DNA of 64,000 nt from Thermohalobaculum sp039821125. Its GTDB lineage: Bacteria; Pseudomonadota; Alphaproteobacteria; Rhodobacterales; Rhodobacteraceae. Positions 46,291 through 53,729 of this stretch are shown here, in pieces. How positions within the stretch are numbered: position 1 is the first letter of the stretch; the number at the start of each line of letters is the position of its first letter. The stretch spans positions 35,913 to 99,912 of the forward strand of contig JBCBOR010000008.1 of NCBI GenBank assembly GCA_039821125.1, read 5' to 3'. The position numbers were made by a program, and so were the translations under genes. The notes under the pieces are model-generated. The model did not search any database and was not told where the DNA came from. It saw only the letters and a list, made by a program, of their open reading frames with translations.

Positions 46291-46758
46291 ATGAGCACAG
46301 CACCTCTAACCCGACCGAACCAGCCGCGCGACAAGGAACTTGTTCCACGCATTCTGTTGCGGGCGATCGCTCTGTTTGTGCTGGTCGTACTGGCATTGGT
46401 CACCTGGGCGCGCATCGCAGGCGTGCCGCCAACCGCGCAACCCGATGACAGCCAGATCATCCATGAGCGGGTGATCCACATTTTCGGCGAGATGACCGGT
46501 GCGGCACGTGTTCTCGATGCCAATGGCGCGGTGATCACCGAACTCGGCGCGACCCAAGGCGGCTTCATCGCCGGTGTCGCCCGCTCTCTCACACTGAAAC
46601 GACGCCAGGCCGGGGTCGATCCCGCCGCCCCCGTCCGCCTTGTCCAGTTCAAGGATGGGCACCTCGGCCTGCGCGATGACTATACCGGCTGGCGGGCAGA
46701 ACTCATCGGCTTTGGCAAAGACAACGCAGCAGCCTTCGCGAAGCTGCTGGACAAGTAG
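46291..46758 (+). CDS. puhC: Photosynthetic complex assembly protein PuhC
   Basis: Protein of 155 residues with one N-terminal transmembrane helix (about 22-42) and a periplasmic beta-rich domain. It has the family pattern RVIHIFGEMTGAARVLDANG and GGFIAGVARSLTLKRR. PuhC is needed for normal amounts of the reaction centre-LH1 core complex. It lies between puhB and the small ORF, as in other Rhodobacterales clusters. Confidence 0.9.
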   Translation: MSTAPLTRPNQPRDKELVPRILLRAIALFVLVVLALVTWARIAGVPPTAQPDDSQIIHERVIHIFGEMTGAARVLDANGAVITELGATQGGFIAGVARSLTLKRRQAGVDPAAPVRLVQFKDGHLGLRDDYTGWRAELIGFGKDNAAAFAKLLDK

Positions 46759-46786
46759 AAGACCGCGAAAATTGGAGGACTCTGGA

Positions 46787-47083
46787 ATGGGATTGTTTAC
46801 ACGAGAGCGAGAGACCGCGCCTTGTACGGTCGAGATCAGCCACAAATTCGAAAGCCTGCACGCCCATGTGCGCTTCAACAACGGTGCGGTCGTCTATCCA
46901 GGCGACGAGGTCCATGTCCAGGGACCGGAGATCATGGCACCGTTCGGCGAGATTGTCAGCGAAGACCGCACCGCCGTGATCACGCGCGCCAGCGGGATCG
47001 AAAGGCTCTGGACCCGGCTGACCGGCGATCTTGAGGTCATGGAGCTTTGCGAATTCAGCTTTTCCGAGGAGGTCCGGCTATGA
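46787..47083 (+). CDS. Small uncharacterised protein between puhC and acsF
   Basis: Protein of 98 residues with no transmembrane segment or signal peptide. It is rich in beta-strands (CTVEISHKFESLHAHVRF, AVVYPGDEVHVQGPE) and suggests a small SH3-like or barrel fold. TTGGAGG precedes ATG 46787, and the stop overlaps acsF (ATGA), so it is translated with the cyclase. I recall a gene of similar size at this place in Rhodobacterales clusters; its role is unknown. An accessory role for AcsF is an inference from the coupling. Confidence 0.8.
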   Translation: MGLFTRERETAPCTVEISHKFESLHAHVRFNNGAVVYPGDEVHVQGPEIMAPFGEIVSEDRTAVITRASGIERLWTRLTGDLEVMELCEFSFSEEVRL

Positions 47084-48216
47084 ACGTCCAAAATGTCCAG
47101 ACCACTGCGCGCCACACCGCCGATGCGACCACGGTCGAGGAAGGCCTCGCCATCGCCGAGGAGATGGCCCAGTTCGACAGCGAAGCCGCAACCGCTTTGG
47201 CCATGCAGAACACGCTGCTGACGCCGCGGTTCTACACGACCGATTTCGACGAGCTTGACGCACTGGATGTCGAGCCCGTCCGCGCGGAATGGGATGCCCT
47301 GATCGACGAGATGGCCGCCGATCCCAACAAGGGGCACTTTAAGAAGAACGAGGACTGGGACACCATCGATTGGGAGGGCATGGAGCCGTCCCTGAAGAAG
47401 GAGTTCGTGGACTTTCTCGTCTCCTCCTGCACGGCCGAGTTCTCGGGCTGCGTGCTCTACAAGGAGATGAAGCGCCGCGGTGCCAACAAGGACATCACCG
47501 GTCTCTTCCAGCTGATGGCACGGGACGAGGCCCGCCATGCCGGGTTCATCAACGATGCCCTGCGCGAGGCGGGGATCGCCGTCAATCTCGGCTTCCTGAC
47601 CCAGAAGAAAAAGTACACCTATTTCCGGCCCAAGTTCATCTACTACGCGACGTATCTCTCCGAAAAGATCGGTTATGCGCGCTACATCACGATCTTCCGC
47701 CACCTGCAGAAGAACCCGGACAAGCGCTTCCACCCGATCTTCAAATGGTTCGAGGAATGGTGCAACGATGAGTTCCGCCACGGCGAGGCCTTCAGCCTGC
47801 TGATGCGGGCCGACCGGCGCACGCTCGAGGGCGGCAACAAGCTCTGGATCCGGTTCTTCCTGGTCGCCGTCTTCGTGACTATGTGGATCCGCGACCATGC
47901 CCGGCCTCGTTTCCACCAGGAACTCGGCGTCGATATCGACGACTACGACAAGCGGGTCATCCGCCTGACCTCAGAGATCTCGCGCCAGTGCTTCCCGGTC
48001 GAGCTTGATCTCGACAACCCGACCTTCTGGAAGCTCTGCGATGTGATGTACCGCATCCAGATGGGGATCGAGGAAAGCCGCGAGCAGGGTTTCGTGGGCA
48101 GACTCCGCCGCGTTGGGCTTTATGCGCGCGCAGGCGCAGTCTTTGCCCGCCTGTACATGTTGCCGGTCAAGAAGAACGAGCTACCGGACAGCTCGCGGCT
48201 CGAGCCGGTCTGGTGA
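47080..48216 (+). CDS. acsF: Aerobic Mg-protoporphyrin IX monomethyl ester oxidative cyclase AcsF
   Basis: Di-iron oxygenase of 378 residues that uses O2 to form the fifth ring of (bacterio)chlorophyll. The iron motifs are visible: E in FVDFLVSSCTAEFSG, MARDEARHAGF (ExxH) and EWCNDEFRHGEAF (ExxH). Its presence shows that pigment can be made under oxygen, as in aerobic anoxygenic phototrophs. ATG 47080 overlaps the small ORF stop. Confidence 0.96.
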   Translation: MNVQNVQTTARHTADATTVEEGLAIAEEMAQFDSEAATALAMQNTLLTPRFYTTDFDELDALDVEPVRAEWDALIDEMAADPNKGHFKKNEDWDTIDWEGMEPSLKKEFVDFLVSSCTAEFSGCVLYKEMKRRGANKDITGLFQLMARDEARHAGFINDALREAGIAVNLGFLTQKKKYTYFRPKFIYYATYLSEKIGYARYITIFRHLQKNPDKRFHPIFKWFEEWCNDEFRHGEAFSLLMRADRRTLEGGNKLWIRFFLVAVFVTMWIRDHARPRFHQELGVDIDDYDKRVIRLTSEISRQCFPVELDLDNPTFWKLCDVMYRIQMGIEESREQGFVGRLRRVGLYARAGAVFARLYMLPVKKNELPDSSRLEPVW

Positions 48217-48242
48217 TCTTGCCTTATCCCATCGCAACGCCG

Positions 48243-48268
48243 CGTAGGGTGCGTCCGTGACGCACCCT
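48243..48268 (-). repeat. 26-bp palindromic dispersed repeat, copy 2 (inverted)
   Basis: Reverse complement of 7743-7768, identical over 26 bases, in the acsF-puhE gap. It can form a 9-bp hairpin with a 3-base loop in either transcript direction. Confidence 0.8.
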
Positions 48269-48292
48269 CGTTGAAGGAAACCGGATCTCGTG

Positions 48293-49060
48293 ATGACCCT
48301 CGCCATTTTCTTCGCGCTCTTTGTCTGGTGGTTCTCCACCGGCGCGATTTTTTGGGCGGTCAGCAGAGGTTCAGGCCGCACCGAGGTTGTCGTTCTCACG
48401 CCTGTCGCGGGATTGGCCGCCCTGGCTCTGATCGATGCATCGACGACACCGGGCGCATGGTCGGCCTATATCGGGTTCGGAACGGCGATCCTGATCTGGG
48501 GCTGGTTTGAACTGGCCTTCCTGACCGGCGTGCTCACAGGACCGAACCGGCGCGCCTGTCCACCGGGCTTGAAGGGCAAGCGCCATTTCCTGATGGCCTG
48601 GGGTACGATTGCCCACCACGAACTGGCGATCCTGACCACGGCCATCGCGATCGGCACATTCACCTGGCATGCTCCGGAACAGACCGGCCTCTGGACGTTC
48701 CTGATCCTGTTCATCGCGCGGATCTCTGCAAAGCTGAACGTCTATCTAGGCGTGCCCAATCTCAGCCACGAGATGCTGCCGAGCGCAGTCGCGCACATGA
48801 AAAGCTACTTTGCAAACCGACGGATGAACTGGCTGTTCCCGGTCAGCGTAACCCTTTTGACAGTTGCGACGGCTTATTGGATTGAACAGGCCGTGATCAC
48901 CGAAGGGGACGCGAGCGGGTTCGTGCTGCTCGCAGCCCTCAGCACGCTGGCGCTGCTCGAACACTGGCTGATGGTTCTGCCGGTGCGCGATGCAGCCCTC
49001 TGGCAATGGATGACAAAGCGCGATGCGCGCGAACAGGCGGGCGTCAAACCCGCTGAGTGA
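48293..49060 (+). CDS. puhE: Photosynthetic complex assembly protein PuhE (DUF3623)
   Basis: Membrane protein of 255 residues with about six or seven helices. It has the family start LFVWWFSTGAIFWAVSRGSG, CPPGLKGKRHFLMAWGTIAHHELAIL and AKLNVYLGVPNLSHEMLPSAVAHMKSYF. Loss of PuhE in Rhodobacter affects pigment and complex levels; the mechanism is unsettled. ATG 48293 is chosen over the GTG just before it. hemA follows after 16 bases. Confidence 0.93.
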   Translation: MTLAIFFALFVWWFSTGAIFWAVSRGSGRTEVVVLTPVAGLAALALIDASTTPGAWSAYIGFGTAILIWGWFELAFLTGVLTGPNRRACPPGLKGKRHFLMAWGTIAHHELAILTTAIAIGTFTWHAPEQTGLWTFLILFIARISAKLNVYLGVPNLSHEMLPSAVAHMKSYFANRRMNWLFPVSVTLLTVATAYWIEQAVITEGDASGFVLLAALSTLALLEHWLMVLPVRDAALWQWMTKRDAREQAGVKPAE

Positions 49061-49076
49061 GTGAATGGAGGACAAG

Positions 49077-50303
49077 ATGAACTATGAAGACCACTTTCGC
49101 GCGCAGCTCGGTTCCTTACGCGATGAAGGAAACTACCGCGTGTTCGCCGATCTCGAACGCCGCGTTGGTGAGTTTCCCCGGGCGACACGCCATGTTGGCA
49201 CAGGTGGGAACGCCGGCACGCATGATGTGACGGTCTGGTGCTCGAACGACTATCTCGGGATGGGCCAGCATCAGGCCGTGCGCGAGGCGATGAAAGACGC
49301 CATCGATGCGTGCGGCGCTGGCGCGGGCGGGACCCGGAACATCTCGGGCACCAACCACCATCACGTGCTTCTGGAGCAAGAGCTTGCCGACCTCCATGGC
49401 AAGGAAGCCGCCCTCCTTTTCACATCGGGCTATGTCTCGAACTTCGCCGCGCTCGGCACCCTCGGCGCGACCATCCCCGGCTGTGTTATCCTCTCTGATG
49501 CTCTGAACCATGCGAGCATGATCGAGGGGATCCGACATTCCCGTGCCGAGAAGCGCATCTGGAAGCACAACGATCTGGAAGACCTCGAACGGCAACTCGC
49601 CGCGCTCGATTATTACCGGCCCAAGATGATTGCTTTCGAGAGCGTCTACTCGATGGACGGCGACATCGCGCCCATCGCCGAGATCTGCGATCTGGCCGAC
49701 AAGTACAACGCGATGACCTACCTGGACGAGGTCCATGCGGTCGGGATGTATGGCCCGCGCGGTGGCGGCATTGCTGAGCGTGAAGGATTGATGCACCGCC
49801 TGACGGTGATCGAGGGGACGCTGGCCAAGGCCTATGGAACGCTCGGTGGATACATCGCCGCATCAGAAGCGCTCTGTGACTATGTCCGCTCGTTCTCGTC
49901 CGGGTTCATCTTCACGACTGCTCTGCCGCCCGCCGTGGCTGCCGGGGCTCAGGTTGCCGTGCGGCACCTGAAATGGTCCGACCACGAGCGGATGCAGCAA
50001 CGCCGGGCCGTCGCCTCGCTGCGCGCCAAGCTCGACGCCCAAGGCATCCCGCACCTGCCGAACCCCAGCCACATCATTCCGGTGATGGTCAAGGACCCGG
50101 TCAAGTGCAAGATGCTGTCGGACATCCTGCTCGACGACTATGGGATCTACGTCCAACCGATTAACTATCCGACCGTGCCCAAAGGGACCGAGCGTCTACG
50201 GTTCACCCCCGGACCGCTGCACAGCGAAGATGATATCGACCGGCTGGTGCAAGCACTGTCGGCGCTCTGGTCACAATGCGCCTTGGCACGCGCAGTAGCG
50301 TGA
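49077..50303 (+). CDS. hemA: 5-aminolevulinate synthase HemA
   Basis: PLP enzyme of 408 residues that condenses glycine and succinyl-CoA to 5-aminolevulinate, the first step of the Shemin pathway to haem and bacteriochlorophyll. It has YRVFADLERRVGEFPRA, VWCSNDYLGMGQHQAV, GTRNISGTNHHHVLLE, YLDEVHAVGMYG and the PLP lysine in GTLAKAYGTLGGYIA. GGAGG lies five bases before ATG 49077. As last gene of the superoperon it matches pigment precursor supply to the bch enzymes. Confidence 0.97.
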   Translation: MNYEDHFRAQLGSLRDEGNYRVFADLERRVGEFPRATRHVGTGGNAGTHDVTVWCSNDYLGMGQHQAVREAMKDAIDACGAGAGGTRNISGTNHHHVLLEQELADLHGKEAALLFTSGYVSNFAALGTLGATIPGCVILSDALNHASMIEGIRHSRAEKRIWKHNDLEDLERQLAALDYYRPKMIAFESVYSMDGDIAPIAEICDLADKYNAMTYLDEVHAVGMYGPRGGGIAEREGLMHRLTVIEGTLAKAYGTLGGYIAASEALCDYVRSFSSGFIFTTALPPAVAAGAQVAVRHLKWSDHERMQQRRAVASLRAKLDAQGIPHLPNPSHIIPVMVKDPVKCKMLSDILLDDYGIYVQPINYPTVPKGTERLRFTPGPLHSEDDIDRLVQALSALWSQCALARAVA

Positions 50304-50335
50304 GGTTGCTGCGAAAGATTTACACAGCCACAACG

Positions 50336-50367
50336 AAAAGGGGCCGCCCTCGTGGCGGCCCTTTTTG
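50336..50367 (+). terminator. Rho-independent terminator after hemA
   Basis: GGGCCGCC, loop CTCGT, GGCGGCCC followed by TTTTT, and preceded by AAAAG that extends the stem. It ends the bch-puh-acsF-hemA transcript and, read the other way, could also act for the facing puc operon. Confidence 0.92.
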
Positions 50368-50474
50368 TGTCTGACTACCCCCCCATCAGCGGAGCGGCAG
50401 ATCTTGAAGGTATGAGATATCTGGTCGGTCCTGATATGGGCGTCGGGTGACCAACGCCCAAAACGCAGAAACCC

Positions 50475-51185
50475 CTAGCTGCTTTTGACCTTCGTGTGCG
50501 GCCAGATCCAGTTCGCCATGTATTTGTGGCCCTTCACGATATGGCCAAACGGGAAGTTCGCCTGGAACTTGTGCCCCGGGATGAGGTGGGCAAACGGGAA
50601 CTTCGCCTGGAACTTATGGCCGGGAATGAGGTGGCCAAACGGGAAACCCGCCTGGAATTTATGGCCAGGGATCAAATGGCCAAACGGAATGCCCGCCTGG
50701 AACTTGTGCCCGGGAATGAGATGGCCAAACGGGAAACCCGCTTGGAACTTATGCCCGGGAATGAGATGGCCGATCGGGAAGTTCGCCCAGAATTTGGTCC
50801 CCGGGTAGAGCGCCGGGGATTCCGGGCTCGACATGATGTGCGGATGATCCGTTAGGATGTAGTCCTTCAGACGCCTCTTGTTCTCCGCCGCGACATACGT
50901 GCTGTCGCCAGCCAGAGAGTCTGTTTCGTCGACGAGAATTCCTGCTTTCTCGGCCGCGCCGAACGGTGCGCGAACAACCAGAAGCGCGTTGCCGCCGTTG
51001 ATGCCATCAGCGTAATCCCCGGCCACACCCGCGGGCACTTTCGCCTCGCTCATCTGGGCTGCGGTGTCGCCGCCCTTGACGATGACGTCCAGCATGTTCG
51101 AGCGGAATTTTTGATCCTTCAGCGCTTGCGCAACCCCGTTTGCCGTCTGCTCATCCTTGTAGAGCCTGGTAATGATCGTGGTCAT
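50475..51185 (-). CDS. Uncharacterised puc-operon protein with six His-containing 15-residue repeats
   Basis: Protein of 236 residues, last gene of the pucBAC operon. Its ATG overlaps the pucC stop (ATGA at 51182-51185), so the two are translationally coupled. Residues 1-95 look like the GSP17M/YflT stress-protein domain (TIITRLYKDEQTANGVAQAL, ADGINGGNALLVVRAPF). Residues 139-228 are six 15-residue units, consensus GHLIPGHKFQAxFPF, with five almost identical and the last degenerate (GHIVKGHKYMANWIW); a partial unit precedes them (127-138). Every unit has two His five residues apart, and Phe, Pro and Gly are regular. No signal peptide or membrane helix is seen. I do not recognise the repeat. 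Pigment, metal or scaffold binding in LH2 assembly is inference only. Confidence 0.85.
   Translation of the reverse strand: MTTIITRLYKDEQTANGVAQALKDQKFRSNMLDVIVKGGDTAAQMSEAKVPAGVAGDYADGINGGNALLVVRAPFGAAEKAGILVDETDSLAGDSTYVAAENKRRLKDYILTDHPHIMSSPESPALYPGTKFWANFPIGHLIPGHKFQAGFPFGHLIPGHKFQAGIPFGHLIPGHKFQAGFPFGHLIPGHKFQAKFPFAHLIPGHKFQANFPFGHIVKGHKYMANWIWPHTKVKSS
50502..50771 (-). repeat. Six tandem 45-bp coding repeats
   Basis: In-frame 45-bp units that encode the 15-residue repeats of the last puc gene. The DNA units differ at third positions and a few replacements, so the array is not freshly duplicated but is kept under protein-level constraint. Confidence 0.92.
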
Positions 51186-52612
51186 GCTTCCTCCAGTCTT
51201 CTGTCAACGTCGTGGATCGCCTTGACGGATCCTTCTGTGCGTCGGGTCAATACCCGCCTGAGCGGCAGGATTGCCACCAAGGCCAAGATGAGCAGGGCCA
51301 TCTCTATTCCGAATACTACAGTGTAGGGCACATCAACGGCGCCGCCACCCGGCAGGGCAACGATAATATCGCGAATGCCCCCGCCGATCGCGATGGCAAC
51401 ACCCGCAGCCGTCGCCTGAACAGCACCCCAGGCGCCGAGCGCGAGACCAACCTGTTCCTTTGGAGCCCGGCGCATGGTTGCCGTGAGCGTTCCGTGACCG
51501 AACAGGCCGGCGCCAAAGCCAACCGTCAGCGTACCGAGGACGAACAGCCAGGGCGCATGTCCCGGCGCAGCAATCACGATCGCGGCAAAACCGGGGACAC
51601 CGGCCAGCGCGCCATAGAAGGCGACCTGCGCAGGATCCATTCCTTGGCCAAGCGTCCGAGAGGCCAGTGCGAAACCGACAAGACCGCCTGCCGCCAGCAC
51701 CGCGGTCAACCGCGTGGTTTCGGCAACCGTCAGACCCAGCACATGCCCGCCATAGGGCTCGAGCAGGACATCGGCCATGCCAAAGCCCATCGTGCCGAGC
51801 GCAATCACGACCAGCAAGCGCGTGGCGCCCGCTCCGCTGATCAGCTTACCCCACTCGTCCCAGAACTGCGGACTTGGTTCAGTCGACATCGCACGCTCAC
51901 GATTGCGACCTTCCTGCTTCCACATGGCGACCACATTCAGGATCATGGTCACAACGGCCGCGCCCTGGATCACCTGGATCAGTCGTCCGGGCGTATAGTC
52001 GCTTAAAAGCCAGCCGAAGATCAGCGCGCTGACAATCATGCCGACAAGGAGCATGACGTACATGAGGCCGACCACCTTGGGCTGATCTTCCTGCGGGACC
52101 AGATCTGTGGCCAACGCCAGTCCAACGGTTTGAACCATATGCGCGCCGGCACCGACCAGAAGAAAGGCAATGGCGGCGCTTCCGTGCCCGACCCAGACCG
52201 GAGCGTCGTAGGATTCGCCGTAGCCCGACAGCACCAAAAGTGCGAACGGCATAACCGCGAAACCGCCAAACTGCAGCAGCGTGCCCTTCCAGATGAATGG
52301 CACGCGGCGCCATCCGAACGCCGATCGGTGTGTGTCTGATTTGTATCCGATGAACGCCCGAAACGGCGCAAATACCAATGGCAATGAGATCATCACGGCG
52401 ACCAGCGAGGCGGGCACCGCAAGCTCTACAATCATCACCCGGTTCAACGTGCCGACCAACAGCACCAACGCCATGCCCACCGTCACTTGAAAGAGCGACA
52501 GCCTGAGCAAGCGCGACAAGGGAACGTCCTCGCTCGCCACGTCTGCAAACGGCAAGTAACGTGGTCCGATCCTGGACAGGTTCCTGAGCGCGAAGTTCCG
52601 GTAGTTGAACAT
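51182..52612 (-). CDS. pucC: PucC, LH2 assembly protein (BCD family)
   Basis: Membrane protein of 476 residues with about 12 helices. It has IGPRYLPFADVASEDVPLSRLLRLSLFQVTVGM, GTLNRVMIVELA, YKSDTHRSAFGWRRVPFIWKG and LLEPYGGHVLGLTVAETTR, the same blocks as lhaA. PucC is needed for LH2 formation and is usually cotranscribed with pucBA. GGGAGGAA lies before ATG 52612. A long stem-loop separates it from pucA. Confidence 0.95.
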   Translation of the reverse strand: MFNYRNFALRNLSRIGPRYLPFADVASEDVPLSRLLRLSLFQVTVGMALVLLVGTLNRVMIVELAVPASLVAVMISLPLVFAPFRAFIGYKSDTHRSAFGWRRVPFIWKGTLLQFGGFAVMPFALLVLSGYGESYDAPVWVGHGSAAIAFLLVGAGAHMVQTVGLALATDLVPQEDQPKVVGLMYVMLLVGMIVSALIFGWLLSDYTPGRLIQVIQGAAVVTMILNVVAMWKQEGRNRERAMSTEPSPQFWDEWGKLISGAGATRLLVVIALGTMGFGMADVLLEPYGGHVLGLTVAETTRLTAVLAAGGLVGFALASRTLGQGMDPAQVAFYGALAGVPGFAAIVIAAPGHAPWLFVLGTLTVGFGAGLFGHGTLTATMRRAPKEQVGLALGAWGAVQATAAGVAIAIGGGIRDIIVALPGGGAVDVPYTVVFGIEMALLILALVAILPLRRVLTRRTEGSVKAIHDVDRRLEEA

Positions 52613-52688
52613 GGGAATATTCCTCCCACCCGTGATCCCGATTTCTGCGCAAAGGGCAGATCTCGGCGGGGAAACCCCAGAGCAGGGC

Positions 52689-52726
52689 TCATCGCCCCCG
52701 GGACAATCATGTCCCGAGGGCGACGA
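52689..52726 (-). other. Long stem-loop between pucA and pucC
   Basis: In the leftward transcript, bases 52726-52710 pair with 52705-52689 over 17 positions (two G-U pairs) around the loop 52709-52706. The inner stem is CGGGACA/TGTCCCG. It begins three bases after the pucA stop. No U run follows. Such hairpins are known in Rhodobacter puc operons, where they stabilise pucBA mRNA and limit pucC. Confidence 0.85.
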
Positions 52727-52729
52727 AGT

Positions 52730-53089
52730 CTAGTTGCTCTTGTCTGGAAGAGCCCCGTCTGATGCCATCGCGACAGGCTCGGTAAACACCGCCTTGCCCA
52801 TCCTGCCATCCGGCAGCACGACGACCATCTCATTGGTGCCCGTCGTGGTATCAGCAGACACCGAGTAGAAGCGCACGGTGTCGCCTTCGAACGACGCCGG
52901 TTTGACCGTCGGCTCAATCGACGCGGTCTGCGTGCTGCCCATCTCGTTGCCCGAGAGGAAGTCACCGACCCAGGTCGTGTTCGTCACCACAGCGACGTGC
53001 ACCGCGAACGAGCCTATGGCGACTGCACTGAGGAACATCGGGATCCCGACGGTCGGCTTCACAACGAGCCAAAGTTTTGCGTTATTCAT
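52730..53089 (-). CDS. pucA: LH2 antenna alpha polypeptide PucA with a long C-terminal extension
   Basis: The first ~50 residues are a normal LH2 alpha chain: KLWLVVKPTVGIPMFLSA, then a transmembrane helix with the bacteriochlorophyll-ligating His in SFAVHVAVV and a Trp-containing C-terminal end (TTWVGDFL). A soluble tail of about 70 residues follows (to residue 119), acidic and Thr/Ser-rich, against about 54 residues in usual PucA. The tail contains a strand-like VRFYSVSADTTTGTNEMVVVLPDGRMG segment and would lie on the periplasmic side. GGGGG lies before ATG 53089. Coexpressed with pucB 11 bases upstream. Confidence 0.92.
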   Translation of the reverse strand: MNNAKLWLVVKPTVGIPMFLSAVAIGSFAVHVAVVTNTTWVGDFLSGNEMGSTQTASIEPTVKPASFEGDTVRFYSVSADTTTGTNEMVVVLPDGRMGKAVFTEPVAMASDGALPDKSN

Positions 53090-53100
53090 AACCTACCCCC

Positions 53101-53259
53101 TTAGCCCAGCCACGGCGTCGAGAACGCCACAAGGATGTGCGCGAGAAGCGCGAGAAGCCCGAAAACGCGCGTGCCATCTATGAGATAGCTGTGAACCTCT
53201 TCGGCCTCACCCAGTGTGAGACCGGTTGGCCATACTTTGTCTGGATCATGTTCGGACAT
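53101..53259 (-). CDS. pucB: LH2 antenna beta polypeptide PucB
   Basis: Beta chain of 52 residues: DKVWPTGLTLGEAEEVHSYL, then the transmembrane helix with the bacteriochlorophyll His in LLALLAHILVAFSTPWLG. The HSYL and AHILVAFSTPWL patterns are typical of LH2 beta chains. GGGAGG lies before ATG 53259. First gene of the pucBAC operon. Confidence 0.96.
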   Translation of the reverse strand: MSEHDPDKVWPTGLTLGEAEEVHSYLIDGTRVFGLLALLAHILVAFSTPWLG

Positions 53260-53387
53260 GGTTGCCTCCCTCGTCCTACGTCAGAATTAGTGGCCCGACG
53301 GTCAATGAGCACCAGCCAGAAGGGCCCTAGCGGAAGACACCTCCTGTGCCCGCGGTTGGTGCGCTGAGGGTGTCTTAGCCCGAGTAT

Positions 53388-53405
53388 TGTCATGTTTAAA
53401 TTACA
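53388..53405. promoter_or_regulatory. PpsR-binding site, perfect TGT-N12-ACA (puc site A)
   Basis: TGTCATGTTTAAATTACA matches the PpsR/CrtJ consensus exactly. It lies about 130 bases upstream of the pucB ATG and 8 bp from the second site. Confidence 0.85.
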
Positions 53406-53413
53406 TGTGCAAG

Positions 53414-53431
53414 TGTAATAGTTAATTGACA
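53414..53431. promoter_or_regulatory. PpsR-binding site, perfect TGT-N12-ACA (puc site B)
   Basis: TGTAATAGTTAATTGACA, the second exact match. The two sites are spaced 26 bp start to start (8 bp apart), the arrangement known for cooperative PpsR binding. Confidence 0.85.
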
Positions 53432-53729
53432 CTTTTCGCTGCAGTGCTGGGAAGACCCATCAGCCCCATTAAAGATTAGCAAAAATCACGCGGGCCACAG
53501 AGATGGCTGTTCCCGATTTGGTTAAGGTGAGGGTGCTCAGATGTATTCGGCGGGTGCTGCATCACACACTCAGCACTCAGCGCCCCGAAAGCGCGAATCG
53601 CATCGCAGCGCGCATGGGAGACTGCAATGCGATTCGCCTGGTGAAGCTCGGACGGTGCTCAACGCCGACCCCGTCAGCAGAGCCCGCGAAGACTTCGCCG
53701 CGTTCCGCCCGTTGCGCTGCAGCGCGTGA
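53432..53729. other. Intergenic region with an 11-bp inverted repeat
   Basis: Between the puc control region and the convergent deacetylase end. GCGAATCGCAT (53593-53603) and ATGCGATTCGC (53627-53637) can form a hairpin with a 23-base loop. A 62-codon open frame at 53541-53729 has no recognisable family and is not supported. Confidence 0.5.

Noticed and set aside
48243..48268. Rho-independent terminator between acsF and puhE
   Set aside because: The hairpin is strong but no T run follows, the operon clearly continues, and the same sequence is found between dctP and dctQ; better seen as a dispersed palindrome.
50502..50771. Possible CRISPR array (regular 45-bp repeats)
   Set aside because: Units are contiguous without unique spacers, are in frame and encode a clear protein repeat; no cas genes nearby.
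53541..53729. 62-codon open frame downstream of the puc control region
   Set aside because: No Shine-Dalgarno of note, no family resemblance, ends next to a convergent gene; not supportable as a gene.
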